NCBI GenBank assembly: GCA_032717465.1
Contig: CM064666.1
Location: 5,372,028-5,436,027 of the forward strand
Length of the DNA stretch: 64,000 nt
DNA from: Coenobita brevimanus
Taxonomy: Eukaryota > Arthropoda > Malacostraca > Decapoda > Coenobitidae
Direction: 5' to 3'
Positions 34,692 through 45,509 of the stretch are shown here, in pieces. The first letter of the stretch is position 1, and each line of letters starts with the position of its first letter. Below the pieces are notes generated by a model. It ran no database searches and was not told the DNA's origin. It worked only from the letters and a program-made list of their open reading frames with translations. A program made the position numbers and the translations under genes.

Positions 34692-35882
34692 GGAAGGGTC
34701 TGGCCGCAGGCGAAAATCATCTAAACTGTGCATGAGCCAGAGAGTCTCGTCCCTGGTTGGGCCGTGTTTTCTTTTGGCTGGCGCATGTTTTGCCTGCGGC
34801 CAGGCCCTTCCCTTCAAAGCCCTCCCCTCTTCAGGGGGAGGCAGCCTGAGGGCTGAATACACAAGTTAGTATCATATTACAAAACAAACAAAAATGTTCA
34901 TATTTCCACTAATAACGAAGTTTTGAATTATGCCCATGTCTTATGCCTTTACCCCTGCATCAAGGCCTGGCCACTTAGCCTGCTGCAAAGGCAAGTCGTT
35001 ATTGTAGGTGTGAATATATCAGTATATAGGGTAAAACCACATATTCCGCAGATTAGACACTAAAACCAGAGTAACAAAAACAAGTCCCAGCTCCTGTAGA
35101 ATAGCCTAAGAGAAACTCAAGTCCAAACCTGTCGTTTGCAACACGATGATCAAATTCGTTCATAAATCATCGAATGCTAAAAGGGCAAATTTCCAGACCT
35201 GCACCCAACTCACTCTGAAGCTTTACTTTAACTTTTTAAAATGTTTTATAATGTGATTAGTTCAAAGCGGACATCCATTTCTGTCAGAAATGATAAAAGT
35301 ATTACTCTTATACTAACCTAACCTATGTAACCTATTGTAGGAAACATCCAAATACACAAGAAAATATCATAGAATGACTTAAAAACATATCAGTATAGGC
35401 CTATAGGGTAAAACCTCATATTCCACAGATTAGACACTAAAACCACAATAACAAAAACAACCCCCAGCTCCTGTAGAATATGCTAGGCTAAGAGAAACGT
35501 GCATAAGATATTTAGCCTAAGACAATTTTTGTCGCCATGAAATTATATATATTTACTTCTAAGCCAATCTGACAATTCAAGTCCAAGCCTGTCATTTGCA
35601 ACATGATTATCAAATTGGTTCATAAATCGTCGATTACTATAGGAAATATATTTTCATGTTTCCAAAGCTGTGTATGAGTGACAGTACAATAATATAATAA
35701 TAGCCTACCCATCTAAAGCTGTGACAAGCAAAAGGTGCAAAATTTTGTTAGCTTCTACTCTTGTATTTGTTTAAAATTCTAATGCTTACATCTGCCAGCT
35801 GAGAGAAAACATGGGCCAATCAGCAACGAGACTCTGGCGCATGCGCAGTTTAGATGATTTTCGCCTGCGGCCAGGCCCTTCC
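34692..35882. mobile_element. 1191 bp DNA element with ~95 bp inverted repeats
   Basis: The left arm starts GGAAGGGTCTGGCCGCAGG. The right arm, read inward, starts GGAAGGGCCTGGCCGCAGG, and homology continues ~95 bases. The flanks are CATCAGAC (34684-34691) and CATAAGAC (35883-35890), an 8 bp target duplication with one mismatch. A third copy of the terminus lies inside at 34791-34811 in opposite orientation. No transposase is coded. The 8 bp target fits hAT, P or Merlin, and I cannot choose between them. Confidence 0.8.
35020..35640. repeat. Internal direct repeats within the 1191 bp element
   Basis: Two segments, about 35020-35180 and 35388-35640, share ordered blocks (TATAGGGTAAAACC, CAGATTAGACACTAAAACCA, CCAGCTCCTGTAGAATA, CAAGTCCAA). 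The second is longer by an insertion of ~90 bases. Confidence 0.8.
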
Positions 35883-36080
35883 CATAAGACTTACACACTA
35901 CCAGTACACGTATACAGTATACGTAACTGAACTTGCTGCTTAAGGCCTTCAGTTCTTTTTTCCTCAGCTTTCCCACTAGCTCACTTATAATGAACCTTTA
36001 ATGATTCTAAAGCCATTAGGCTGCTAAACAGTGTCAGGGTAACAACAGTCTTTCGCACAGAATCAGGCAAAACAATAACC

Positions 36081-36241
36081 AAAATCCTCAATAAAGTTAT
36101 GTTACGGTTTCTTCCGTCCATATCCAATATCCCGATATCAACAGTAAATATCGGCACCGGTTCTGAATCGGATGAAAATGCAAATATCGGCGATATATCG
36201 TTTCGGCGAATCGTATCGGTAACAGAACTACTGGTAGTAGC

Positions 36242-36302
<61 letters not shown>
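36081..36302. repeat. Dispersed repeat R2 ending in (GA)n
   Basis: Shares AAATCCTCA, TTTCTTCCGTC, ATATCAACAGTAAATATCGG and a CGGTTCTG block in the same order with 52945-53127. Both copies end in a long (GA)n tract, here 36249-36302. Confidence 0.75.
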
Positions 36303-36305
<3 letters not shown>

Positions 36306-36711
36306 TACTGTTAACCTACTCCACCTCTCACTGTCATCGATTTACTGTTGTACTCAGTCGAAGAAAACCATCATCCACCATCTCGCCTTTCTTTGGCCGT
36401 CTTCAGAATTTACCACCAAACGGGAAAAGTCACCATCATCTTTATCATACCTAACTGCTCCCATCTCTCTATGACTGGCCACGTAACCTAAAAGCGCATC
36501 ATCATCATCATCATCAACATCATTATATTCAACGTCTCCCATGTCTTTTCTTTAACGACTGAAGATGCTGCGTAGCGTAACTGCACATCATCATCATCAT
36601 CATCAGTATTATCATCATCATCACCCTACCTTTGTCGCGTCTGCCCTTCACCAATGATTCACTACCTAATCGACAACTTGTTATCTTTACCATCATCATG
36701 ACCATTCTACA

Positions 36712-36756
<45 letters not shown>

Positions 36757-37042
36757 GTTACTTATTCGAACGCTATCATCATCATCATCATCACTGGGAA
36801 CCGTTCATTTTAGGCAATATTCTAGATGGCACTGGAAGATTCGCACAATCTTCTCAGCGATCTAGTTTGCTATAACACCTTGCAGTTCTCGTGTATGCTG
36901 TCTGTGCAGTTATTATCCTGACGGTGAATGCATAAGTAACATACAGACGATACTGAAGTGTTACAGTAAGTTCAGATAAAATCGCTAGGCAAGTGGCGAT
37001 ACGAAATCTCCTGTGCAACTCGGCATACAGTCCTTTATCCTA
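36303..37042. repeat. (ATC)n and (CT)n simple-sequence region
   Basis: Several (ATC)n runs (around 36499-36536, 36587-36620 and 36776-36793) and (CT)n at 36718-36754. No gene is seen. Confidence 0.75.
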
Positions 37043-37050
37043 TCCATAGC

Positions 37051-37562
37051 CAGAGGTGGGCACTAAATACACTGAATGTATTTAAATACTAATTACTAAA
37101 CATTTTATGAATGTATTTAAATACTAAATACATCAATTGTATTTAAGTACATCTGTAAATACGTATTAAATACATACAAATATTAACATTTATATATATA
37201 CATATAGCCAGACAGTACCTGGCATATGGAATACACGTTTTCATGCCAATCGCTCCCGAAATAAGCCAGACTGGCAAAAGTATGCCAGACCTGGCAACTC
37301 TGACTGATGGAACTGAACTGGTGACTCACGCCGTGTTCACTGTTCAGGATTGCCAGAGTTGAACGGGTTTATGGCCAAATTAACTGTTAAAAAAGTATTT
37401 ATATTTTTTGAGGATTAAAATACATTGTATTTTAATACTCAAAGTATTTAAATGCTTTATTTAAATACATTAAAACTAGTGTAATTATAAACAGTTCTAA
37501 AAACGCAAATGTATTTAAATACATATTTAAATACAAACTTATTTTAATAATACCCAGCTCTG
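37051..37562. mobile_element. hAT-type MITE
   Basis: 512 bp. It starts CAGAGGTGGGCACTAAATAC and ends TACCCAGCTCTG, with AT-rich TATTTAAATAC repeats inside. The flanks TCCATAGC (37043-37050) and TTCATAGC (37563-37570) form an 8 bp target duplication with one mismatch. The CAG-initial termini and 8 bp target fit the hAT superfamily. Confidence 0.82.
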
Positions 37563-37570
37563 TTCATAGC

Positions 37571-37978
37571 ATTTTGCCCTTTTATAGCCATTGTGTCATA
37601 AAAATAATCACTTGAAAATATCTGTAAACATCTTTGACATATCTTACCAGCTCTCTGTAAACATAACGTAATAAAACCACTAAAGTGTAAATATTTCTGA
37701 CCCATCTCACCAGTTCTCTGTAAACAAGAAGTAGTCAAGACACAGAACTATTCTATCTTTTTACTCAATAATCAAAAGCACTCCTGCAAGCTCCGTAACT
37801 GTTACCTGTTAGGTTCAATGTTTCTCCACATCATATTGAAGCAGTGATACACAAAATTAGGCAATTTATGACCAGAGGAGTAGACTGTAGCACCAGTCGT
37901 GCAGGGCAGTACTGCCAAGATGGATGGAAAGCTGATGACAGGGAGAGCTGAAGCTTCCATTTCATCAGCCCTCGGGAC
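37571..37978. other. No gene seen
   Basis: Unassigned flank between the hAT MITE and the large TA-flanked element. A short duplication of a CTCTGTAAACA block lies at 37650-37725. Confidence 0.4.
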
Positions 37979-37980
37979 TA

Positions 37981-38270
37981 TACTCGGTTCCACGGAGTCT
38001 GGCGCACTGATTTTGCCAGCCGAGGACAGGTGGATCTGGTAACACTGCGCGATGCACTCGGGCGGTGATTGGTGGATTTCCGTTGTGTTTGAACGTGCGC
38101 CCTGTTGACTTTGTATTCCTGCCACCCCTCCACATTTATTTGAAAGATACAGGATTATAAAGATATAAATTAATGCAATGATATATTTAATGATAAATAT
38201 GTCCCTTTTAATTTATTAGAGATAAACCTGAACGACACTCAAAACAAAATTAAGTAAAGTCGCAACTGGG
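37981..38270. repeat. Left long terminal inverted repeat
   Basis: Pairs with 42625-42906 plus 45343-45361. Matching blocks include GCACTGATTTTGCCAGC, GAGGACAGG, GTAACACTGCGC, GCGGTGATTGG and GAGATAAACCTGAACGACAC. Confidence 0.85.
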
Positions 38271-38459
38271 AGCATACGGACAAGTGTTGGCGATTGTCGC
38301 GGGAATTCAGACGTTCGGAGCAAGGTGGTTTCGTAGGCTCGAATGTTTTTCCCACTACTACTGCACTATCACAGACTACACCATGCCCTTCATTACCTCA
38401 TCTACTGTAAGAATTTTTGGTATCTTTAGTCCTAACTTAGTCGTAGTGTGTGATGATGC

Positions 38460-38580
38460 TATGTACAGTTCATAATTCAAAAATTGTTCTCAAGCAAATA
38501 CTTTCTGTACTCTTCCGTCGTGTTAATATTCATCGTGGGTTGTAGTTCCATTACTTGTTGGTAATAAATAGTAATAAGGA
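38460..38580. repeat. 121 bp direct repeat, copy 1
   Basis: Appears identical, base for base, to 39923-40043. Both begin TATGTACAGTTCATAATTC and end AATAGTAATAAGGA. The 1342 bp between them is unlike either flank. Confidence 0.92.
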
Positions 38581-38619
38581 CACATCATCACTATCATCGA
38601 CCGCAGCATATGTTAGGAC

Positions 38620-38990
38620 TGCAGTTATTACAATTATGTTACACTTGTTACAATTATGTAACTACAAACAATATGTACCATTTCTGTGACAGTTGCATTA
38701 ACAAGATGTAACTTTTATGTAACTTTAACTACAATTTTGTAACTACAAACGATATGTAACAATTATGTAACGACAAACGATTGCATTATGTTACACTAAC
38801 TACAATTATGTACCTACAAACGATATTAACAATTATGTAACGACAAAACAGTTGCATTAACAAGATGTAACTTTTATGTAACTTTAACTACAATTATAAG
38901 GCCAAGACACTTATGTCAGAGTTGCATTAACAAAATGTAACTACAATTATAAGGCCAACACAATTATGCATTAACACAATATAAGTCATA
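38620..38990. repeat. AT-rich minisatellite
   Basis: Irregular repeats built from ATGTAAC, TTAACTACAATT, AACTACAAACGATAT and GTTGCATTAACAAGATG words in recurring order. Confidence 0.75.
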
Positions 38991-39368
38991 CAATTATAGC
39001 ACAATTCTGTATTACCAGTATCATCATACAAGTTAGGTGAAATATTAGACATTACTAAAGTGATAACTCAAATATGTAATGTATGACCTAGCAGTATTAC
39101 CATTGCACAATTATATGCGTACGTCTGTTGTACATGCATGTCTTACAAGTGTTATACAACAACCATTGCATTTATTCCAATATGTATACAACTTATTTAA
39201 AATGTAATATTACTGAATAATCACTATTTACTATGAATAATATATGTATACAATATTCATACAATTATGTTACTTTACAATATTATGTATTTCACTTAAT
39301 TAGCTTATAAGTTCATTATAATGTGTATGTAGTATGTATTAATATATTATAACTATTAAATGTCGATG

Positions 39369-39827
39369 GTACGCCATTTTCGCGCGGCCGAGCAAATATA
39401 GGACTACATAATAGATAGATAGATAAATAGATAGATAGAGAGACAGATAGAAGCAGGAAGTCAAATGATGAGAAGGTGTTGTGTCTGCGAGAATCGAGCA
39501 GCGCTAAACATGCTTACACGGAGGAAAGCTGACGACAGCGGCCAGTAAGGAGATGATGCAGTTAGCTGTCAGCAGTCCTCTCGTGAGAAAGATCTGGTAA
39601 CCATGAGGAACCCCTGCTACACCAGATTTTAGGAAAGAGAGTTGAGAAGGAGACAAGCGACCCTAGAGAGAGGTCGAGACGGAGATTAGCCTTAGAACAG
39701 AGAAAGAGAGAGAGATAGCGAGACAGGGAGGTAGCTACCCAGGACTTATACTCTTATACCTGTTTAATATTTCAAAGACAAATAAAAATAGTCCCATACT
39801 ATTCTTTACCTCTCCCGTCACTACATG
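39369..39827 (+). repeat. Possible solo LTR
   Basis: The segment TGTCGATGG or a little downstream through CCGTCACTACA has TG...CA ends, an AATAAAA-like word near 39780 and a GATA run at 39400-39430. It is followed by TGACATCTGGTGGGG, which has the look of a primer-binding region. No second LTR or internal coding is present, so this is only a suggestion. Confidence 0.3.
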
Positions 39828-39922
39828 ACATCTGGTGGGGAAACTACTACAAGATATAAAAGCCGCTCGACCACAAGTCTAAAATATACTTCTCTACAAG
39901 TAACTACAAAGTCTTTATGACA

Positions 39923-40043
39923 TATGTACAGTTCATAATTCAAAAATTGTTCTCAAGCAAATACTTTCTGTACTCTTCCGTCGTGTTAATATTCATCGTG
40001 GGTTGTAGTTCCATTACTTGTTGGTAATAAATAGTAATAAGGA
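39923..40043. repeat. 121 bp direct repeat, copy 2
   Basis: Identical to 38460-38580 as far as I can read. It is followed by different sequence (AGAGCGATTATACG). Confidence 0.92.
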
Positions 40044-40595
40044 AGAGCGATTATACGGATTAGTACAATCAGTTAATAACAATGCTGGTGTAGAGGTAAC
40101 AGCGAGCGAGACAGTAGGCCATGTTTGCGAACGTGATAGCGCCCGAATATGGCCTGTAGGCTAGCTGCAAACGCCTGCACAACTTACGTAGCCCTGGAAG
40201 GTAGGATGACAGAAAGGAAAAAAAAATATCTGTAGATTTTCTTAGTTGTGTTATATAGACATTACATAAGCATCCTTTAAAATTTATGAAGCTGTTGTAA
40301 TAACCATGTCAAAAGACGACTGCCCAAAATCCTTTTTAAAATAGTGCCATAAACACTGTATAATTGATGACCTATATTATAACAGAAAGCAGCACAAGAG
40401 TTGTATTGCATAGGTTTCCTATACTTGTTAGAAGTATGAAATTATTTATATATAGTATAATCATTACGATTGACGGGTTCATCTGTAGGTTTTTCGTTTA
40501 TTTTTAATATATTCCTGCTTAGGATGTATTGCCTGAATTAAAGATTTGTCGGCAGGTATGTATTGGACAACATGCGTGGAACCAGCATGACATTA

Positions 40596-40709
40596 CCACC
40601 ACCACAACAACAACACCAACGACAACTACTACAGCAACAACAAGTAGTAATACTACTACTACCACCACTGTTACTACTACTACCACTACCACTAATACAA
40701 CCGCCACCT
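40596..40709 (+). repeat. (ACN)n trinucleotide tract
   Basis: Runs of ACC, ACA and ACT codons upstream of the first ATG of the transposase. In frame they would encode a Thr tract, but the lack of an ATG suggests untranslated leader. Confidence 0.85.
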
Positions 40710-40798
40710 GCACTGCAAGTACAGAGCAACACACAGGCCCTGACAAAAAGTTCCAACGGTCCCCACACAAATATGGAAGTCAGAGTCGAAATATTATA

Positions 40799-42088
40799 AT
40801 GAACGTTCACCGATTTTTTACGAGGGAGGGTCAGTGTGAAACACAACTACAAGTGACACTGAAAACAGCAAAAGCAACTGGAGTCAGCTACAGAACTATC
40901 CAGAGGATAATAGCAGAGGCTTCTAAGTCGCCGAATGGTATAATGTGTTCACCACCTAAACGTGTACGACCATCACCCATCGTAGGAAATCTGGACAGTT
41001 TTGACCAAGGATGCATCAGACGAGAGCTGCTGGCATTTTATGAACGAGGTGAACTGCCAACGATTTCGGCTTTATTAAAGAAAGTCCAGGAGCCTCCTAT
41101 CAATTTCAAGGGGTGTCGAACTTCATTATTTAGAATAATAAGACAACTGGGATTTCAGTATAAGAAGGTGCAAAGTGGAAGGAAAATTTTGATGGAAAGG
41201 AAGGACATTGTGGCAGCCAGAAAAGAATACCTTCGAGAAATGAACAACAACAGAGCAAGTTCCCATCCCCGTCCGGTGGTCTTTTTGGATGAAACATGGA
41301 TCAACCAAAACATCTGTGTTGAGCGTTGTTGGACTGATCCAGACGGAACAGCTGGCCCTAAACTTAAAACGGGGAGAGGTGCCAGATTCATCATAGTTCA
41401 TGCTGGTGGTCACCAAGGCTTCATACCTGGAGCTCTTTTGATGTTCCGGTCCAAGAATGGATCAAAGGGGGACTACCATGATGCAATGGACCATGAACGG
41501 TTCAAGATCTGGTTCCAAGAACAATTACTTCCCAACATCAATGAAGGATCACTAATAGTTTTAGATAATGCACCATACCACTCAAAAATCACCTGTAAAG
41601 TGCCAACAACCAGCAGCAGAAAAAATGAACTACTACAGTGGTTGGCTTCAAACAACATCCCCCATGATCCCTCTGCTACTAAAGTACAGTTACTTCAGAT
41701 CTGTAAAAAACACAGGTCAAAGCAAGAATACGAAATTGATCAGATAGCAGTTAGTCACGGACATAGAGTACTCAGGCTACCCCCCTACCACTGCATGCTG
41801 AACCCCATTGAACTAATTTGGGCACAGGTGAAAACTGAAGTGAAGCAGAAAAACTCTAATGGTAACCAGTGCCTGAAGAGAACTGAGCAAATAGCCTATG
41901 AGGCAATCAACAACATAACATCTGAACATTGGCGGGAATGCATCGACCACACACTAAAAATTGAGGCTGAATTCAGGGCCAAGGACATTGCACAAGATCA
42001 TTATGTTGAAAATTTTGTAATTAATGTGGCATCTGACGAAAGTAGTGTGGACGATCCAAGTGAAGAGGAAAGTGATATGGAGACCTAA
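40799..42088 (+). CDS. DDE transposase with ~81-residue D-E spacing (Sailor-like)
   Basis: The frame is open from 40529, but that start is TTG followed by a Thr-rich tract from an (ACN)n repeat. The first ATG is at 40799 and gives 429 residues. Counting from 40529, an N-terminal helix-turn-helix region is followed by a DDE_3-type core with D254 (VFLDETW), D346 (IVLDNAPYH) and E428 (LNPIELIW). The 81 residues between D346 and E428 far exceed the 34 of Tc1 or mariner. The extra segment (KNELLQWL...) resembles the insertion in the recently described DD82E/Sailor group; I assign this from memory of that group. An acidic tail ends the protein. The frame is intact, so the gene may be functional or recently so. 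Confidence 0.85.
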   Translation: MNVHRFFTREGQCETQLQVTLKTAKATGVSYRTIQRIIAEASKSPNGIMCSPPKRVRPSPIVGNLDSFDQGCIRRELLAFYERGELPTISALLKKVQEPPINFKGCRTSLFRIIRQLGFQYKKVQSGRKILMERKDIVAARKEYLREMNNNRASSHPRPVVFLDETWINQNICVERCWTDPDGTAGPKLKTGRGARFIIVHAGGHQGFIPGALLMFRSKNGSKGDYHDAMDHERFKIWFQEQLLPNINEGSLIVLDNAPYHSKITCKVPTTSSRKNELLQWLASNNIPHDPSATKVQLLQICKKHRSKQEYEIDQIAVSHGHRVLRLPPYHCMLNPIELIWAQVKTEVKQKNSNGNQCLKRTEQIAYEAINNITSEHWRECIDHTLKIEAEFRAKDIAQDHYVENFVINVASDESSVDDPSEEESDMET

Positions 42089-42141
42089 ATATACAACCTT
42101 ACCTTAGATATGCTTAGCTTTTCTTAATTATGATTTGCGTG

Positions 42142-42193
<52 letters not shown>
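42142..42193. repeat. (CA)n microsatellite
   Basis: About 26 CA units 3' of the transposase. A (GA)n tract follows at 42381-42408. Confidence 0.96.
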
Positions 42194-42196
<3 letters not shown>

Positions 42197-42377
42197 TCAG
42201 TGGGGTCAATACATGCTGTTCTTAATAAACACACATTTTCAATACCTTCATAGGTAACAGTAGCTTTACAGAGCTACATTATTTTGTTTGTACTCATAGT
42301 CAGATTCACTAATTTTTTTTCTTACAGTAATACGTGTGGTGGTTATTTTTCTGAGCCATTTCATAAGAAAGTATCAT

Positions 42378-42411
<34 letters not shown>

Positions 42412-42624
42412 CGGAAAGTAATGGATTACATTATTGCAGAATGAACCGAGTATTTGTTAAGGACGGAATAAAGGAAATATAAAAACAAACCCCATGAGAA
42501 AATAATAACTTGTACCATGCCGCTACAATTAAACCGTGTAAAGTGTGAACGAAATTAATCATAGTGAAATGACAATGTAAACAAATAAATCATAATTATC
42601 ATTAGACTTGATTCTGTCCTTACC

Positions 42625-42906
42625 TGTTGTCTGTATGCATCCATAGTGACTTAGTTTTGTTATCAGTGTCGTTCAGGTTTATCTCTAATAAATTAAAAAG
42701 GACATATTTATCACTAAAGATATCATTGCATTAATCTGCAGCCGTATAATTCTGTATCTTACAAATAAATGAGGAGGTTGGTATGAATACAAATTCAATT
42801 TGGCGCAAGATCAAATATGATGGAGATTGACCAATCACCGCCTGAGGACACGGCGCAGTGTTACCAATACTGCCTGTCCTCAGCTGGCAAAATCAGTGCG
42901 TCAGAC
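42625..42906. repeat. Right long terminal inverted repeat, inner part
   Basis: Reverse complement of about 37998-38270. It stops at GCGTCAGAC, where a poly-T run begins. The outer continuation (GACTCCGTGG...) resumes at 45343. Confidence 0.85.
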
Positions 42907-45342
42907 TTTTTTTTTTTTTTTTTTTTTATAAATAACAGAACGGAGGAAGGAAAAACAAATGGGTAAAAAAGAATAATCCATACACCAGATTACTGGTGTC
43001 CTCTGTTCATAAAATATCTGTAACAGTTAGACTTGAACAGTTGTGGGTTGAAATTTGAAGGAAAACAACTCTGGGGAAGCGAGTTCCAGAGAGATGCAGT
43101 TCGGGGAATAAAAGAATTCTGATAGGCAGAAGTTCTGCAATATGGTTGAGTGACATTCCAGTCATGAGCGCTACCAGATGCCCGTGTAGCACGAGGGAAG
43201 GCATGGAGAGGTGGCACCATGGACGCAACTTCGTCTGAGCATTTGCCAAAAAAATATCTGTAAAATAATGCAAGGGAGGCAACATTCCTTCTTACTTGCA
43301 GGGGAGGTAGTTTATATGTAATGGCAGGGTTGTTAATGATTCTAACAGCTTTATTCTGAATTTTGTCTAGTTGTCTTAATGCAACCTCTCCACAACCATT
43401 CCACAAGGGTGAGCAATATTCAAGCTGAGAGCGCACATGACTTTTATAAATTATAGCCAACTGCTCATCGGCGAAGAAGTTACGGACTCTGTACAATAAT
43501 CCAAGTTTCTTTGAGGCGGTTTTAGCAAGTGATTTGACATGAGAGGTCCAGCTGAGGGCACTGTTAAGTGAGATACCAAGAATTTCAATACTTTTGGAGA
43601 TGGGAATATTAGTAGCACTGAAGGTAATGTACGAATCTGGCAATATCTGTCTATTAGTAAACTGTATATATTTAGTTTTACTAGCATTAAAAGAGACAAG
43701 GTTGTTTTGTCCCCATTCACTGATTGTAGATAGATCTTGATTTATGGAGATGGCTGTACTGAGTTGAGAGGTAGAGATATTAGACTTTGTAAATGGATGT
43801 CTGAGTGTGAATGAACTGTTTAGTGTTGAGTCATCTGCATATGAGTGAATGGGATTGTGAGTGACAGATAAGAGATCATTAATATGAACCAGAAATAGGG
43901 TTGGCGCCAGAACTGATCCCTGCGGCACGCCGGCGTTAATTGAGTGGAAATTCGAATATACATCATCTACTTTTACTCTTATTTTCCTGTCACTAAGATA
44001 AGAAGAAATCAAAGGAACAAAAGACGTTACTCTATAGCAAGGGAGTTTGGACAGCAGGGAACGGTGCCATACTCTGTCGAAAACCTAAGAGTTATCAAGA
44101 GCTACTGCATGAGTTTCTCCACAAAGATCAATTGATAGATGGATGGTATGAGTTAAGAGATTGAGTATGTCAATGGTGGATCTTTCGTGGCGAAAACCGT
44201 ATTGTCTATCACTAATTAAGTTGTTGGATTCAAGATGTTTAACAATATGCTTATTAATTAAAGTTTCAAATACCTTACCAAGAGAAGATGTGACAGCTAT
44301 TGGTCTGTAATTGGAGGGGTCAGACGAACTCCCTTTCTTCGGAACTGGGTGGATATTGGCTTCTTTCTATGAATTTGGAAATAAAGAAGTAAGTATGCAT
44401 AGTCTGAATAATTTAGCTAGGACAGAGGCAAGTTCAGGGGAACACTTTTTCAAAACAATTGGCGGAATTCCATCTGGGCCTGGAGCTTTGTTGGTAGGTA
44501 AATTGTCTAGGATGGATTTTACGAATCTTGTCTGTATTTTAAGTGGGTCAATTTCAGGAGAGTCAAGTTCCAGTACTGAGACATTCTGGCTGGTATCATC
44601 TATGGTAGAATTTCTGGCAAAGGTACTAGCAAAGATATCTGCTTTCCCACGTGGGTCATTTGTAATATTGCCATCTGAAGATTTTAGTGGGGGAATGGAA
44701 GATGACTTGTTAAAGTTATTATTGAAAGAATTAAGAGATGACCAGAATATTCTATTGTCATTAGGGTTGTTAAATAGTTTTGATGCATGCTTTTGAAGAA
44801 AGTTTGATTTAGATAGATTTAATACAGCTTTTGCATGATTTCTAGCAATTTTAAATTAGGAGAGTGATTCAGATGTTTTTGATTTTAAGTAAGAGTTATA
44901 TGCTAATGACTTTTGGGCTGTTGCTCTGGCACAATTGCCATCAAACCATTTTGGAGAGTTTGATCTTTTAGTGAATTGTTGACTTGGTATGAATAAATCC
45001 ATACCAGCTAGTATTAAGTCGCAAATGTGGGACTGGGTAGAATTGGGATCACTAAAGAAGAAAGACTGCCATGGAACATCAGCAAGATAATTTCTAAATC
45101 CATCCCAGTCTGCCCTGTCAAAGTGCCATCGGGTCACTCTGACAGGTTCAGAATGGGGAGGTGTAGGAGGGTTAACTAATGAGGCTTTGATGAGATTGTG
45201 GTCAGAGGATCCAAGTGGTTACAGTACCTCTATCCTGTATTGATCTGGATTATTTGTCAAGAATAAATCCAAGAGATGGGCATTATGGTCAGGATTATCA
45301 GGTATTCTGGTTGGTTGCTTTACCAACTGGGTGAGATTAAAC
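42907..45342 (-). mobile_element. Jockey/CR1-group retroposon, 5' truncated, in the inverted repeat
   Basis: The minus-strand retroposon has a poly-A tail (poly-T at 42907-42926). The end of the endonuclease domain begins abruptly at 45342, inside the FNLTQLVKQPTRI stretch, where the sequence switches to the outer inverted-repeat bases of the host transposon. At most a 3 bp (GAC) duplication is visible. Confidence 0.85.
42990..45342 (-). pseudogene. Jockey-like endonuclease-RT remnant
   Basis: It reads from the endonuclease C-terminus (SSDHNLI near 45200) through the RT: APGPDGIPP near 44480, YRPIAVTSSLGKVFE near 44280, PQGSVLAPTLF near 43915 and the YADD active site near 43835. It closes with a thumb/C-terminal region ending RYFMNRGHQ at 42990. 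One frame is kept throughout, broken by TAA at 45219, TAA at 44856, TAG at 44367 and TAG at 44085. All stops are compatible with point mutations. It would copy its own RNA by target-primed reverse transcription. Confidence 0.88.
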
Positions 45343-45361
45343 GACTCCGTGGAACCGAGTA

Positions 45362-45509
45362 TAGTTCCTGACCATTCCCCTTTGCTGAACTTTTTCAGTG
45401 TTTCAGTAACACAGAGAGTAGGCCAGCATGTTCTCCAATACAAGTTTCTCTAAATCAACAGAAATCTACAGGCACAGTAGACACTACACTTCCTTTTCAA
45501 AATTACAAA
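45362..45509. other. Flank between transposon and second Jockey copy
   Basis: Short unassigned sequence beginning with the TA target duplication. Confidence 0.4.

Larger units (their letters stand above)
37981..45361 (+). mobile_element. Large IS630/Tc1/mariner-type transposon with long inverted repeats, interrupted
   Basis: The left end reads TACTCGGTTCCACGGAGTC then GCGCACTGATTTTGCC. The right end carries the reverse complement, but split: the inner part at 42625-42906 and the outermost 19 bases at 45343-45361, with a Jockey-like retroposon between. TA is found on both sides (37979-37980 and 45362-45363). The transposase lies at 40799-42088. Subtracting the retroposon gives about 4.9 kb, still including a 1.3 kb segment bounded by 121 bp direct repeats. 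Confidence 0.78.

Noticed and set aside
37700..38001. Jockey-like endonuclease fragment left of the long-spaced transposon, suggested by a 23-base match to 45343
   Set aside because: Similarity does not extend beyond the 23 bases, which are better explained as the outer inverted repeat of the transposon.
38620..38990. CRISPR-like array
   Set aside because: The repeats are irregular AT-rich minisatellite units without constant spacers, and the DNA is eukaryotic.
40519..40846. Val-rich minus-strand frames
   Set aside because: They are the antisense of the (ACN)n tract upstream of the transposase.
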